Notes: a model not told the origin generated them from the sequence alone. Shown: positions 42,927-52,109, counted from the stretch's first letter. The stretch is DNA of 64,000 nucleotides from Rhodothermales bacterium (GCA_951812345.1 OX638295.1:1188759-1252758); one strand, 5' to 3'. Program-made: numbers and translations.

Positions 42927-43928
42927 TTACTCGACGGAGAAAGAAAGGCCGAGGCGATGGACGCCTCCGAAAGCATCGCTCATGTCGCTGTAGGAATAAT
43001 CAAGGCCTAACTCAAAGGATCCGATGGATTGTTGCAGTCCTCCTCCAAAACTTAGCGAGGCCGTGTCGAAATTGTGCTGGTAGCCCCCGCGGAGCATGAA
43101 CCGCTCGATAAACACATATTCAAGACCGGTCGCCCATTGCTGATCGTAGTCATTGGGCTGGATGAGGTCGAAGGTGGTGGTAAGACGACCAATTCCGGAA
43201 CGGGCGAACAATCCGTTTGCGCCGATCATGTCCATGGCCGCGCCAATGCGGAACAGCAAAGGCGCAGGGTAATCCTCTTCTTCAAAAGAGACAGGCGATC
43301 CGAAGTTTATGACGGACGCCCCGACGCGCAGCGAGCGAAAGCCCGTTTCATAGTTCATTCCAAAGTCAAACAACAGCACCTGGCTTGAAGAGAGCCAGAG
43401 GTCTTCCCGCGCAAGTTTTGCGGTGAGGCCTGCCGAGAAGCGGTCGGTAAAGTTGCGGGCATACGTAAGACCGGATATCCAGCTTTTAGGGGAAAACGAC
43501 TGCCCGGTAAGGCCGGGGTTGTAGACCTGTGTTCCATTCTGATCCACGAAGCCGAGGTGATCCACCCGGGTTTCCTGGAAATCGCCCATGTCCGCGAAAT
43601 AGAAGTGGAAGCCCAGGTGTCCGAATCGGCCCAGAGAACCGCCGTAAGCCACTGCGTAGTGGGCTGCATCGAGGAACCAGTCCACCCGGTCAAGGGAGAG
43701 GGTGTGTCCGGTGGCGCGCGCCAGACCCGCCGGATTCCAGTAGATCGCGTCCGCCCCGGCGCCCAAAGCCACATAGGCTGTACCAAGACCCGCCGCATGG
43801 GCGTTAGGGGCCACTTTCAGAAACTGCATGGAGGACGTACCAACCTTTTGGGCCCAGCCCGTCGTCGCCGGCAGCAAGAGCAGGAGCACGATGCTGCATC
43901 GAAAGACTATTTTTGCGATGGCGCTCAT
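42927..43928 (-). CDS. PorV/PorQ-family outer-membrane protein
   Basis: 333 residues, signal peptide 1-26 (TTGWAQ). The block SSMQFLKVAPNAHAAGLGTAYVALGAGADAIYWNPAGLA is the hallmark of the PorV/PorQ family. Predicted beta-barrel; ends HRLGLSFSVE. PorV proteins carry T9SS cargo after translocation. It overlaps the upstream T9SS-cargo gene by 4 bp, so this copy may serve that dedicated surface protein rather than the general secretion system. Confidence 0.82.
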   Translation of the reverse strand: MSAIAKIVFRCSIVLLLLLPATTGWAQKVGTSSMQFLKVAPNAHAAGLGTAYVALGAGADAIYWNPAGLARATGHTLSLDRVDWFLDAAHYAVAYGGSLGRFGHLGFHFYFADMGDFQETRVDHLGFVDQNGTQVYNPGLTGQSFSPKSWISGLTYARNFTDRFSAGLTAKLAREDLWLSSSQVLLFDFGMNYETGFRSLRVGASVINFGSPVSFEEEDYPAPLLFRIGAAMDMIGANGLFARSGIGRLTTTFDLIQPNDYDQQWATGLEYVFIERFMLRGGYQHNFDTASLSFGGGLQQSIGSFELGLDYSYSDMSDAFGGVHRLGLSFSVE

Positions 43929-46210
43929 TTGATGACCACGAATTTGCCCCGGTATGTCTGTCCGTCCGATGCGTGTACGACGAAGAAATACACCCCGGAA
44001 GCGATCTCCTGATCGTTCCGAGTCACCTGAAACCAGGGGGTGGAATATTGCGCCGCATCATGTTCGATCGTTTGCACAAGCTGCCCGCTGTACGAATAGA
44101 TCTCGATGGTGGCTTGCTCTGGAAGTCCATAGAAGCCGATTTGCTGCCCTGGCGAGTTGTTTCCCGTTCCGCCGCCGGTAAAGCCGCTGTTCAGATAGAA
44201 TGGGTTCGGCACCGCATGGACCTCGGTGAGTTCTACGGCAGGTCCGAGTCCGGCCGTGGATTGCGTGAGGTTTGTTCTTCCGCTGACGTTGCCTGCCGCA
44301 TCCACCGATGTTACCGAGTACCATTGCGATTCCCCGACAATCGTTTCGTCGTCTATGACCTCGTACATATCTCCATCCACGAGATACTGCGCACTGCCTA
44401 CCGGCACTTCGGCCAGAAGCGTCCACGGCCCGATAGCGGCACTCGATTTATATACATGGTACGTCACCGGAGGACCCGTCAGGCGGGGATGCGTGAATTC
44501 CTCTTGCGCGCGTCCCCATCGAATCACCGAGTGCGCGAATTCGTTGTTGCTTATGACAGTGATGGGGGCGGGGGGCGGCGCGGGGATCTGGTACAGCCCG
44601 TCCGGAGCGTTGTCCTCGGGCCAGAGCGGAAGAACGGGAGGCTTGCCCGTATAGGCATTGTAGGCCATGTCCGCGACGTCCTTCACCGTTCGTACGTCGG
44701 AATTCACATAGTCGGGATAGCCGTAGTCGCCGAGGTAATTTTGCGTAAGAACCTGTCCCGAGGAAGGATCTTTCACTACGTCGTTCCATCGCGGGGCCAG
44801 ATGCCAGGGCAGTTGCTCGTCGATCACCTCGCCCAGCCCGCCGCCTTCGTCCCAATCGTTGGGATCTTCCGTGGCGCCGTACCCGACCACTTCCGCGTAA
44901 GAGAACTCGATTTTCTCTCCCTGTTCCAGGATGTAGGGACCGAAAACGATATGGTGACCGACCGCTTTATACGACTGGCGGAAATTGTATGCGCCCCGCC
45001 CGGTCCAGCGGAGCGAATCCGGGTCTTCCGTTCCGGGTGGAGGCGGAAAGACCGTTTCCCGATACGGGGTGTAGGTGCCGCTCCAACGGGTATACGGCAC
45101 CAGCTTGGGCATCATTTTGTCTTCTCGCGCATTTCCGCTCTCCACCTTGTTCATGAACGGTTGCTTGAGCGTACTGTCCGCGGTGATCATCCGATCGTTG
45201 GAAACACGGGGATCAAGGGCGAACGTTTCGCCCCGTTTGGCCAAGTGGTTTCTGTCGTAGAACAACATCTGGATACCGGGAACCTGAGGCGACATCAGTC
45301 CCCCTCCCTGGTCGCCCGAACTGGCGAATGTCGAGAAATACTTCGGTTCCGGCTTGCCGCCATCGGAAAAATCGGTGTCCAGACCATTGCCGTTGTTGAC
45401 GACATAGCGCAGCCAGCGATGGCGATCGAAATATCCGAACAGATCGTTTTTATACATGAAATCGTATTCCCACGTCCCGTACCATCGCTGGAAGCCTAAC
45501 ATCGAAGGGGCTACCCCGTAGTGAAAGCCGATAAGAACCTCATATAGCGTCTCGTCGGTATTCGCTACGCCGTCTCCGTCTGTGTCCCCCGTGTTTTCGA
45601 AAGTATATTCGAAAATGATCAGATCGTCGTAGTCCGGGTAGCTCCAGGCCCGCGTGGTGCGGGTCACGGTGATGCCGGTGTTTGTCGCCCATTGGGACAC
45701 GATGATCTCTTCCGCCTCATCCGGATCGTAGTTCGGGTTGAGCGTGCCGTCGTCGAGCAAGGGATAATTCTCGATCCGCTCGATGGAGATGGGAAAGGAA
45801 TAGACGCCTGCCACGGTGATCGGAATGTGTTGACCGGAAGACCCGCCAAACGAGTATAACCGCTCCGTAAGATCGAACGGATTGGCGTCTTTATAAGAGG
45901 CGGCGATGGAAATACCCCCTCCTATGATGTTATGCTGTCCGCTGTACTGAAGTCCGTCGATGTTGGTGGCGGAGTTGCCGGGCCACTCCATCAGCGGTTC
46001 CAACGTGATATCGTGGTCGCGGTAGTGCCACCTTCGCCCGATTTCGCCGGTGTTATAGACGGTCTCATGCAGCATTCCGCGCTTGTGCACACGCGACTCA
46101 CGGAGTTGTTGCCCCTCGACCGTGCCTGTACACAACAGGAACGGCAACGCAACAAGCGCGGTGGCGCGTACCGTCATGGCGGATATTTTTCTTCGTTCGA
46201 TCTTTTTCAC
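43925..46210 (-). CDS. Large surface protein with T9SS sorting domain (import operon)
   Basis: 761 residues, exported (hydrophobic region 14-33, ends TVEGQ). No enzyme motif recognised; the middle has repeated aromatic/Asp/Gly-rich segments with YPDYDDLIIFEYTFENTGDTDGDG, which may bind calcium. A fibronectin-type stretch (TYHVYKSSAAIGPWTLLAEV) precedes the T9SS domain at about 665-761 (VHAVPNPFYLNSGF ... ASGVYFFVVH). It overlaps the receptor gene and the PorV-like gene by 4 bp each. By position it replaces the SusD-type glycan-binding lipoprotein expected next to a TonB receptor. Function inferred only. Confidence 0.7.
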   Translation of the reverse strand: MKKIERRKISAMTVRATALVALPFLLCTGTVEGQQLRESRVHKRGMLHETVYNTGEIGRRWHYRDHDITLEPLMEWPGNSATNIDGLQYSGQHNIIGGGISIAASYKDANPFDLTERLYSFGGSSGQHIPITVAGVYSFPISIERIENYPLLDDGTLNPNYDPDEAEEIIVSQWATNTGITVTRTTRAWSYPDYDDLIIFEYTFENTGDTDGDGVANTDETLYEVLIGFHYGVAPSMLGFQRWYGTWEYDFMYKNDLFGYFDRHRWLRYVVNNGNGLDTDFSDGGKPEPKYFSTFASSGDQGGGLMSPQVPGIQMLFYDRNHLAKRGETFALDPRVSNDRMITADSTLKQPFMNKVESGNAREDKMMPKLVPYTRWSGTYTPYRETVFPPPPGTEDPDSLRWTGRGAYNFRQSYKAVGHHIVFGPYILEQGEKIEFSYAEVVGYGATEDPNDWDEGGGLGEVIDEQLPWHLAPRWNDVVKDPSSGQVLTQNYLGDYGYPDYVNSDVRTVKDVADMAYNAYTGKPPVLPLWPEDNAPDGLYQIPAPPPAPITVISNNEFAHSVIRWGRAQEEFTHPRLTGPPVTYHVYKSSAAIGPWTLLAEVPVGSAQYLVDGDMYEVIDDETIVGESQWYSVTSVDAAGNVSGRTNLTQSTAGLGPAVELTEVHAVPNPFYLNSGFTGGGTGNNSPGQQIGFYGLPEQATIEIYSYSGQLVQTIEHDAAQYSTPWFQVTRNDQEIASGVYFFVVHASDGQTYRGKFVVIK

Positions 46211-49038
46211 AGGTCCACGACCACCCCCAGGCGAATGGAACGGGGCGGGTTGCTGTAAATGCGGAAGGTCTGCAGGGCGGCAAGGTTGGGATTGTTGCTA
46301 TCCGGCAGTGCGTATTCAATGTCGTCCCCGTCCTCGTACCGCCGTAGCGTCTCGGAGTCAAGAAAGACCCGATTGTAGTTATACACCCTTACGTTGAAGA
46401 GATTAAACACCTCGGCGAAGACAGAAAGACGTGTTCCCTGTTGCGACACGCGGAGGGTCTTTGTGACCTTGAGATCGGTGTTGTGCTCTCCCGGGGTTCG
46501 TTCCGTATTCAGCTTGGCGTAATTATCGCCGAGGAGTTCGCTGGGCGTGTAGGGGCGCCCGCTCCGGCTGTTATGGAGTATGTTGATTCGGATTCCCCCG
46601 AGCGGATGTATTCTGCCGAAGCCTGGTCCCCATACATCGGGCGTGTTCAATCCGACGATGAGGATCAGGGCATGGCGGCGGTCGTAATTGAGTAAAATAT
46701 CCCGCGTGGAAGGCGCTTGCGTCTGGTCGTTATTCTCGTCGATAATCGGGCTGCGCCCCGTCGGCGAGGAGTTTTTGCCCGTGGCGACGGAGAAGTGATA
46801 GCGTACGGAACCCGACAGGAATCCTTGTCTTTTGTTCAATCGCAGGCTGAATCCCCGGACATCGGCGTAGTCCCGGTTTCCGGTGGTCTCGTACAGGTTA
46901 TCGTTGGCGTCAATGTAAACGACCCGCTGAATAAGGTTCTTGACGTCTTTATAGTACCCGCTCAGGTCCAGCGTAAAACCCTTGGCCAGCCCGAATACGA
47001 GTCCCACGTCGTAACTTTTTGTTTCCTCCGGTTCCAGGCGGGGATTGCCCAATCGCCGGGGCTCAGCGGTTCCCAGATTTTCATTGAACAGGGTGGTGCG
47101 CTGGCCGATCAAATGCTGCAGGCCGGGCCGCTTGAGGTAGTTGCCGTAGTTCAGGTGAAAGACCGCCCGTTCATTGATTGGAAACGAAAAGCCCAATCTC
47201 GGTTGTAGCCGCGCGACCAGGGGGGTCTCTGCCTTTGCCGCCGATTCCTCGTTGATCAAAGCGGGGTTGTCCGCATCGCGAAACGGGGAGAACGTATCCT
47301 GATAGTACTGTACGTTCTGATCGTAAACGTCCAGGCGCAGCCCAAGGTTGGCGATCATCCCCTGGAATTCCATCTTGTCCTGCACGTATACCGCGCCTTC
47401 ATAGGGTTTGGCGGCGTAAAATTCGCGCACCGCGCTGGAGCGGGAAGAATGGTTCAGGCGATTCTCTACGTTGATGTCGTAGAGGTTGCTTTGTATGCCT
47501 GCCTTGACCTGATGGTTGTTGGTGACCTGACTGGTGATGGATCCTGTCAGCGACCAGGTCCATGAGTTTTCATCGAAGAAGTCGTCGTCCATGACGCCGG
47601 TACGGAAACCGTCATCCCAGTACAGCCGCTCCCAGACCGCGCGGTCATAGATGTCGTCCCGGAAGCGATCCGGATCGATCACATCCACCCCTTCTTTCAG
47701 GCGGGTATGCATTCCATTGAGGTTCACCTCATAGAATGTGCGGTCACTGACGATCTGAGAGAAATTCATTCCCAGACCTGCCGAACGATCGAGGACCTTA
47801 TTCGCCCCTATCACCCGATCATAGACCCACCGATAGAATCCTCCTGAGGAATAACTGAGTTCCTGCTGGTAGGCATTGCCATACAGCCCGTTGATCTTGA
47901 GCTTGATTCCCGGGGTCGGTTTGTACACGTAGTTGCCCATGACCTGATACTGTCGGTTCGGCTCCGGGGCGGGCAGCATGGGCCAGACACGGTGGATTTG
48001 CGTTGCAATGAACATCCTGCTTTTGCTCGAAAGCGGGCCGCCGGTAGTGAAATCCACAAGAGCATCCCACTGGTTGTCATATTCGTACCCGATGTCGCGG
48101 TGCGTCTGCCGCCATAGATCGTAAGCCAGCTGTGCTCCCGCATCAGGGTCTACCCTGGATCCGAAACCACGTCCGACCGCACCCTGCCATCGGGGGCGAT
48201 CGTCGTTCTCCGGGTCCGGGGCTTTCCACCACTCCAGATTGTTCAGTAGGCGGATATAGGGATTCGTCGCCGGGTCGTATACGCTGCCGCCGAAATGCTT
48301 GTAGTTGGGGACGCGAGTGCGAAATTCGCTGCGGCTTCTCCATACGGATCCGCCCTCCTTGGTAGAGATGTTGATGACGCCGCTCATGGCGTTGCCGTAC
48401 TCGGCAGAAAACCCGCTTGTGATGACTTCGATCTCCTCGATCGCGCTCATCATGGGAGTGAAGGAGCGGGAAGAGTGAAGCGGGTTGACGATACCCATTC
48501 CGGCCAGCACATACAGTTCCTCGTTCGATCGTCCTCCTCGGAAGTGGCCGTCATTCACCTCGGCCTGTAGACCCAATACGTCCCCCAGATCTGTTACGCC
48601 TGCAATTTGCTCCACATCTTCGGGGCGGACAATCTCCAGCGTTGCCGTCTGATCCATTTCCACGTCGGGACGCTCGGCAATGATTATCACCTCATCTCCC
48701 TCGATGGTGGTTGGCTCAAGTGCGAAGTTCACGGTTGCCGTGCGGTTGATGTTGACGACGACCCCTGTTTGCGTTACTGCCTGAAAGCCAATGAAGGACG
48801 CAACGAGGTTATAGGTACCCGGCTCGATATTGAGGATAAAGTAACGTCCATCTCCGTCGGTGGAGGCGCCCCGAGTGGTTCCATCAATAACCACATTTAC
48901 GTTGGGCATCGGCGCGCCCGTATCCGCTTCCGTAACGACGCCTGTGATTTTTCCGGTCTGAGCGGCAGCCGGGAGGGCTACCGAAAGACCCAGAATACCG
49001 GCGAACAGAAATTGCCAGAGGCTATGGGGAGACGACAT
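46207..49038 (-). CDS. TonB-dependent receptor with carboxypeptidase-regulatory N-domain
   Basis: About 943 residues from the ATG at 49038 (signal peptide to PAAAQ). Residues about 27-110 are a CarboxypepD_reg-like domain (GKITGVVTEADTGAPMPNVNVVIDGT). The plug domain follows with VEQIAGVTDLGDVLGL and the FSAEYGNAMSGVINISTKEGG block. The rest is the 22-strand barrel, ending RSIRLGVVVDL. The preceding TTG at 49065 would only add 9 residues. A FadR-type palindrome lies 44 bp upstream. No SusD partner gene exists here. Likely imports an alginate oligomer; the ligand is inferred from the locus. Confidence 0.87.
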   Translation of the reverse strand: MSSPHSLWQFLFAGILGLSVALPAAAQTGKITGVVTEADTGAPMPNVNVVIDGTTRGASTDGDGRYFILNIEPGTYNLVASFIGFQAVTQTGVVVNINRTATVNFALEPTTIEGDEVIIIAERPDVEMDQTATLEIVRPEDVEQIAGVTDLGDVLGLQAEVNDGHFRGGRSNEELYVLAGMGIVNPLHSSRSFTPMMSAIEEIEVITSGFSAEYGNAMSGVINISTKEGGSVWRSRSEFRTRVPNYKHFGGSVYDPATNPYIRLLNNLEWWKAPDPENDDRPRWQGAVGRGFGSRVDPDAGAQLAYDLWRQTHRDIGYEYDNQWDALVDFTTGGPLSSKSRMFIATQIHRVWPMLPAPEPNRQYQVMGNYVYKPTPGIKLKINGLYGNAYQQELSYSSGGFYRWVYDRVIGANKVLDRSAGLGMNFSQIVSDRTFYEVNLNGMHTRLKEGVDVIDPDRFRDDIYDRAVWERLYWDDGFRTGVMDDDFFDENSWTWSLTGSITSQVTNNHQVKAGIQSNLYDINVENRLNHSSRSSAVREFYAAKPYEGAVYVQDKMEFQGMIANLGLRLDVYDQNVQYYQDTFSPFRDADNPALINEESAAKAETPLVARLQPRLGFSFPINERAVFHLNYGNYLKRPGLQHLIGQRTTLFNENLGTAEPRRLGNPRLEPEETKSYDVGLVFGLAKGFTLDLSGYYKDVKNLIQRVVYIDANDNLYETTGNRDYADVRGFSLRLNKRQGFLSGSVRYHFSVATGKNSSPTGRSPIIDENNDQTQAPSTRDILLNYDRRHALILIVGLNTPDVWGPGFGRIHPLGGIRINILHNSRSGRPYTPSELLGDNYAKLNTERTPGEHNTDLKVTKTLRVSQQGTRLSVFAEVFNLFNVRVYNYNRVFLDSETLRRYEDGDDIEYALPDSNNPNLAALQTFRIYSNPPRSIRLGVVVDL

Positions 49039-49081
49039 CGGGTTACGGCGGCGGTATGTGCTCAAGGCATCCCTGATTTAT

Positions 49082-49098
49082 AACATGTCATACAAGTT
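49082..49098. promoter_or_regulatory. FadR-type operator candidate upstream of the TonB receptor operon
   Basis: AACATGTCATACAAGTT is an inverted repeat (AACATGT and ACAAGTT around CAT). It resembles the FadR-type layout AAC-xx-GT-xxx-AC-xx-GTT and the site at 38461-38477. It lies 44 bp upstream of the receptor start, where it could block transcription. Confidence 0.55.
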
Positions 49099-49238
49099 AA
49101 CGGTTCATAAAGGTATTGGCAAGAGTATTTTTCCGTTCTCCGGAAAATATTTTCCCGGCTTTTCCCGGTCATCCGCTATGGGCAGCGCGCCTGTTTATGG
49201 CTCAGGCCATCAGGCTTTTACGCATTCGCAAGATACCT

Positions 49239-49847
49239 TTATCCCAGCGCCATCCACAACACCACGGTCATCACAAAAGGCACCCGGATATTATCGTTCA
49301 CGGGCAGCTTCGGGGCTTCGACGATAGCGCCTGCAAGGGCGGCCAGCGCAGCCGTTCCCATAGGGATATGTCCGAACGGCAACAGGACGACCCATGCCAT
49401 GACTACGAAGGCGATCGATCCTTCCAGCGTACGATGCGTTCCCGGCCATGGCGTGCGCCCGAACCGTATTCCCGTGATGGCGGCGGCGGCGTCTGCAACC
49501 ATGAAGGAAGCAAATCCCGGGACCACCACATCGACAGGGAAGAGGAGGGTAAGTAAGGTGGCGGAGACGACCACCCATGTGGCGCCGTTTATGATAACGT
49601 GTCCACCTATGGCCGGTACTTCGGCGGGGCGCATCATATATCCGAAGAAACGGGCAATGAAGCGTGCGAAGTTTCCCGACCTCGTACGCAGCACATCGGC
49701 GCCTATTGCGACAAGAGACAGGGGCAGCAGTACAAAAAGCGCAAGCGGCTTATCGAGGAGGTAAATACCCGCCGGAATGGCCAGCGCCAGCAGATGAAGG
49801 CCTTTGCGCAGCAGTTCGTTACGGGACAGGCGACGCAGCGGGGGCAT
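49239..49847 (-). CDS. Diacylglycerol/polyprenol kinase family membrane protein
   Basis: 202-residue inner-membrane protein with about six hydrophobic segments. The start RNELLRKGLHLLALAIPAGI and the central block FMVADAAAAITGIRFGRTPW followed by GTHRTLEGSIAF match the family of CTP-dependent dolichol/phytol kinases and phosphatidate cytidylyltransferase-like proteins (SEC59/VTE5 type). The ATG at 49847 gives a natural start. Substrate not predictable. It stands alone on the minus strand; a repeat copy begins 71 bp upstream of its start. Confidence 0.78.
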   Translation of the reverse strand: MPPLRRLSRNELLRKGLHLLALAIPAGIYLLDKPLALFVLLPLSLVAIGADVLRTRSGNFARFIARFFGYMMRPAEVPAIGGHVIINGATWVVVSATLLTLLFPVDVVVPGFASFMVADAAAAITGIRFGRTPWPGTHRTLEGSIAFVVMAWVVLLPFGHIPMGTAALAALAGAIVEAPKLPVNDNIRVPFVMTVVLWMALG

Positions 49848-49917
49848 TGAGTACTACGGACAGAAGTGGGTGTGTTTGCTACCCGGCACAGGCATGTCAG
49901 CGAACGGAGCCGGTTTA

Positions 49918-50174
49918 AGGATACTCTGATCAAATCCACTTTGACCAGCGCTTCACGCTCGTGCGTAGAAGATATTGTATATGCATCATTGAAATTAGCG
50001 GAAAACACCGCAGATTCGGGGCGTCGGCGGGCGTGAAGCGCCCTTCGGGAGGCAGAGAGGGGCACGCTGGCTGTGTCATTCCTCATTATGTGGGGCCTGC
50101 CACATTGCTTCGTCATTCCTTGCCAGCGCACCCCTTTCAGCCTCTGAACTTTGCGGATTTGATCAGAGTATCCT
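49918..50174. mobile_element. Full-length TIR repeat, MITE-like (copy C)
   Basis: 257 bp, starting AGGATACTCTGATCAAATCC and ending GGATTTGATCAGAGTATCCT, the most symmetric ends of the family. TA precedes it (49916-49917), but TG follows, so one side of the duplication has decayed. It fills most of the 427-bp gap between the membrane kinase gene and hemE, which are divergent, and so lies within the hemE promoter region. Confidence 0.85.
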
Positions 50175-50185
50175 TGAAAATGTTC

Positions 50186-50218
50186 GGATGAACTTCGCGG
50201 ACTTAATCAGAGTATTCT
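50186..50218. repeat. Right-end fragment of TIR repeat before hemE
   Basis: GATGAACTTCGCGGACTTAATCAGAGTATTCTG repeats the last 30 or so bases of the full element, 12 bp after copy C. It creates an in-frame ATG upstream of hemE that is unlikely to be the real start. Confidence 0.6.
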
Positions 50219-50274
50219 GTACCGGAACTACTTATGTGCGGAACATCCGGGACCCGGATTCTTTCTTTCGGACC

Positions 50275-51339
50275 ATGTCCGATTTTCCTCCTCTGCAAAA
50301 CGACCTTCTTCTGCGTGCCGCCCGTGGAGAAGACACGCCCCGCGCGCCCGTCTGGATGATGCGTCAGGCCGGACGTTATCTCCCCGAATACCGCGCATTG
50401 CGCGCCGGGAAGCCATTTTTCGAGGTCTGCCGCACTCCCGCCCTTGCCGCTGAGATCACATTGCAGCCGCTCGAACGGTTCGATCTGGATGCGGCAATCA
50501 TTTTCTCCGACATTCTCGTGGCGCCGCAGGCGATGGGCATGGAGGTTCGTATGGAGAAGGGGGAGGGGCCCGTGTTTCCCAATCCGCTGCGCCACCCGGA
50601 CGACCTGGACCGCCTGCTGACACCCGACGTATCGACCGAACTGGGCTACGTGTTCGATGCGTTGACCACAGTGCGGCGCGCCCTTGCCGGCCGCGTGCCG
50701 CTTATCGGTTTTTGCGGCGCTCCCTGGACGCTCATGGCCTACATGGTCGAGGGTGCAGGGAGCAAGCAATTTGCTGAGGCCCGTTCCTGGTTGCACAGGT
50801 ATCCCCTCGCGGCGCATGACCTCTTGCGCTCTCTTACCGATGTCCTCGCGGACTATCTGATCCGGCAGGTTGAAGCAGGGGCGCAGGTCGTGCAGGTGTT
50901 CGACTCGTGGGCAGGCCTTCTCGGTCCCAGGGAATTCGCCACGTTTTCGCTTCCCTATTTGCGCGATCTGGCGCATTGTTTCAAACAGGCGCATCCCGAT
51001 GTGCCGTGTATCGTGTTTGCCCGCGGCGCGCACCATGCCCTGAAGGAGCTGGCCGATACGGAGTACGATGTGATCGGGCTGGACTGGACGATGGACCCTG
51101 TGGCGGCCCGTAAAGAGACAGGAGGCAAGTCATTACAGGGCAATCTCGATCCTGCCGTCCTTTTTGCAAAGCCCAGTACGATTCGCGCCGAAGTACGCCG
51201 TATGCTGGAGGCATTCGGCTCCCGGCGTCATATCGCGAACCTGGGCCATGGCATGCATCCCAATCACGATCCGGCGCATGCCCGCATTTTCGTGGACGCG
51301 GTGCATGAATTTTCCGAAACGCTGCGCGCCCCGGAATGA
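50275..51339 (+). CDS. hemE: Uroporphyrinogen decarboxylase HemE
   Basis: Cytoplasmic heme-pathway enzyme converting uroporphyrinogen III to coproporphyrinogen III; 354 residues from the ATG at 50275 (MSDFPPLQNDLLLRAARGE). Active-site motif WMMRQAGRYLPEYR near residue 27, the FSDILVAPQAMGM region with the catalytic Asp, and the C-terminal GHGMHPNHDP. An upstream in-frame ATG at 50188 lies in a repeat fragment and is rejected. It is the first gene of the heme cluster and overlaps the next gene by 4 bp. Confidence 0.95.
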   Translation: MSDFPPLQNDLLLRAARGEDTPRAPVWMMRQAGRYLPEYRALRAGKPFFEVCRTPALAAEITLQPLERFDLDAAIIFSDILVAPQAMGMEVRMEKGEGPVFPNPLRHPDDLDRLLTPDVSTELGYVFDALTTVRRALAGRVPLIGFCGAPWTLMAYMVEGAGSKQFAEARSWLHRYPLAAHDLLRSLTDVLADYLIRQVEAGAQVVQVFDSWAGLLGPREFATFSLPYLRDLAHCFKQAHPDVPCIVFARGAHHALKELADTEYDVIGLDWTMDPVAARKETGGKSLQGNLDPAVLFAKPSTIRAEVRRMLEAFGSRRHIANLGHGMHPNHDPAHARIFVDAVHEFSETLRAPE

Positions 51340-52109
51340 ACGCATCCGATGCGAATATATCCGGCCCGGACCCGGTCGACCAAAACCGGCCCGATCTCCA
51401 CATCCTTTACATGGACAACCATCTGCTGGTTGTGAACAAGCCGCCGGGCATGCTTGTGCAACAGGACGAAACGAACGATCCGGATATGCTCCGTCTCGGA
51501 AAGCGGTATCTAAAGGAAACCTTTAAGAAGAAAGGTCAGGCGTTTCTCGGCCTTGTACATCGTCTCGATCGCCCTGCCTCGGGAGTCGTCGTGTTGGCCC
51601 GCACCTCGAAAGCGGCGGCTCGTCTTTCGGATCAGTTCCGGCAGCGGACCCCCGAAAAGGAGTACCTCGCGCTGGTACAAGGGGTTTGCAGGGGAAGCGG
51701 TACGCTCCGGCATACCCTTGCAGCCAGTGCGCGGAGCGGCGTGCGCATTGTACCCGCCGGAGATGCTACAGGAAAGGAAGCCCGGCTCCGGTGGCGTTCG
51801 CTCGGCGTGCAGAATGATCTGAGCCTCCTGTCGGTACGGCTGGAAACGGGGCGGAAACACCAGATTCGTGTACAATTTTCGGCGGAGGGGCATCCGATCC
51901 TGGGGGATTTTCGGTATGGCGCCGTGCGGGAACTGGACGGGCGCAATCTTGCGTTGCATGCGTTCAGGCTCACAGTGGCGCATCCGGTTACACACGAGCG
52001 CATGACGTTTTGCACACCGCCCCCCTCAGCTTGGGGAACCTTGTTTGCTCGGGAAATCGCGCAGGTACTTGCGTCATCCGATACCCCGGCGCATCCGGCA
52101 GCACCCTGA
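51336..52109 (+). CDS. RluA-family pseudouridine synthase
   Basis: 257-residue RNA-modifying enzyme of the RluA/RluC/RluD family. Catalytic motif HRLDRPASGVVVLARTSKAA, then KEYLALVQG, RKHQIRVQFSAEGHPILGD and the final LALHAFRL. There is no S4 domain at the N-terminus, as in the shorter RluA-type members. The target RNA position cannot be told from sequence. It is coupled to hemE (4-bp overlap) and overlaps the upstream reading of hemF only outside the real hemF start. Confidence 0.88.
   Translation: MNASDANISGPDPVDQNRPDLHILYMDNHLLVVNKPPGMLVQQDETNDPDMLRLGKRYLKETFKKKGQAFLGLVHRLDRPASGVVVLARTSKAAARLSDQFRQRTPEKEYLALVQGVCRGSGTLRHTLAASARSGVRIVPAGDATGKEARLRWRSLGVQNDLSLLSVRLETGRKHQIRVQFSAEGHPILGDFRYGAVRELDGRNLALHAFRLTVAHPVTHERMTFCTPPPSAWGTLFAREIAQVLASSDTPAHPAAP

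Noticed and set aside
50188-50274. Longer start for hemE
   Set aside because: The added residues come from a repeat fragment; the HemE family start is at 50275.
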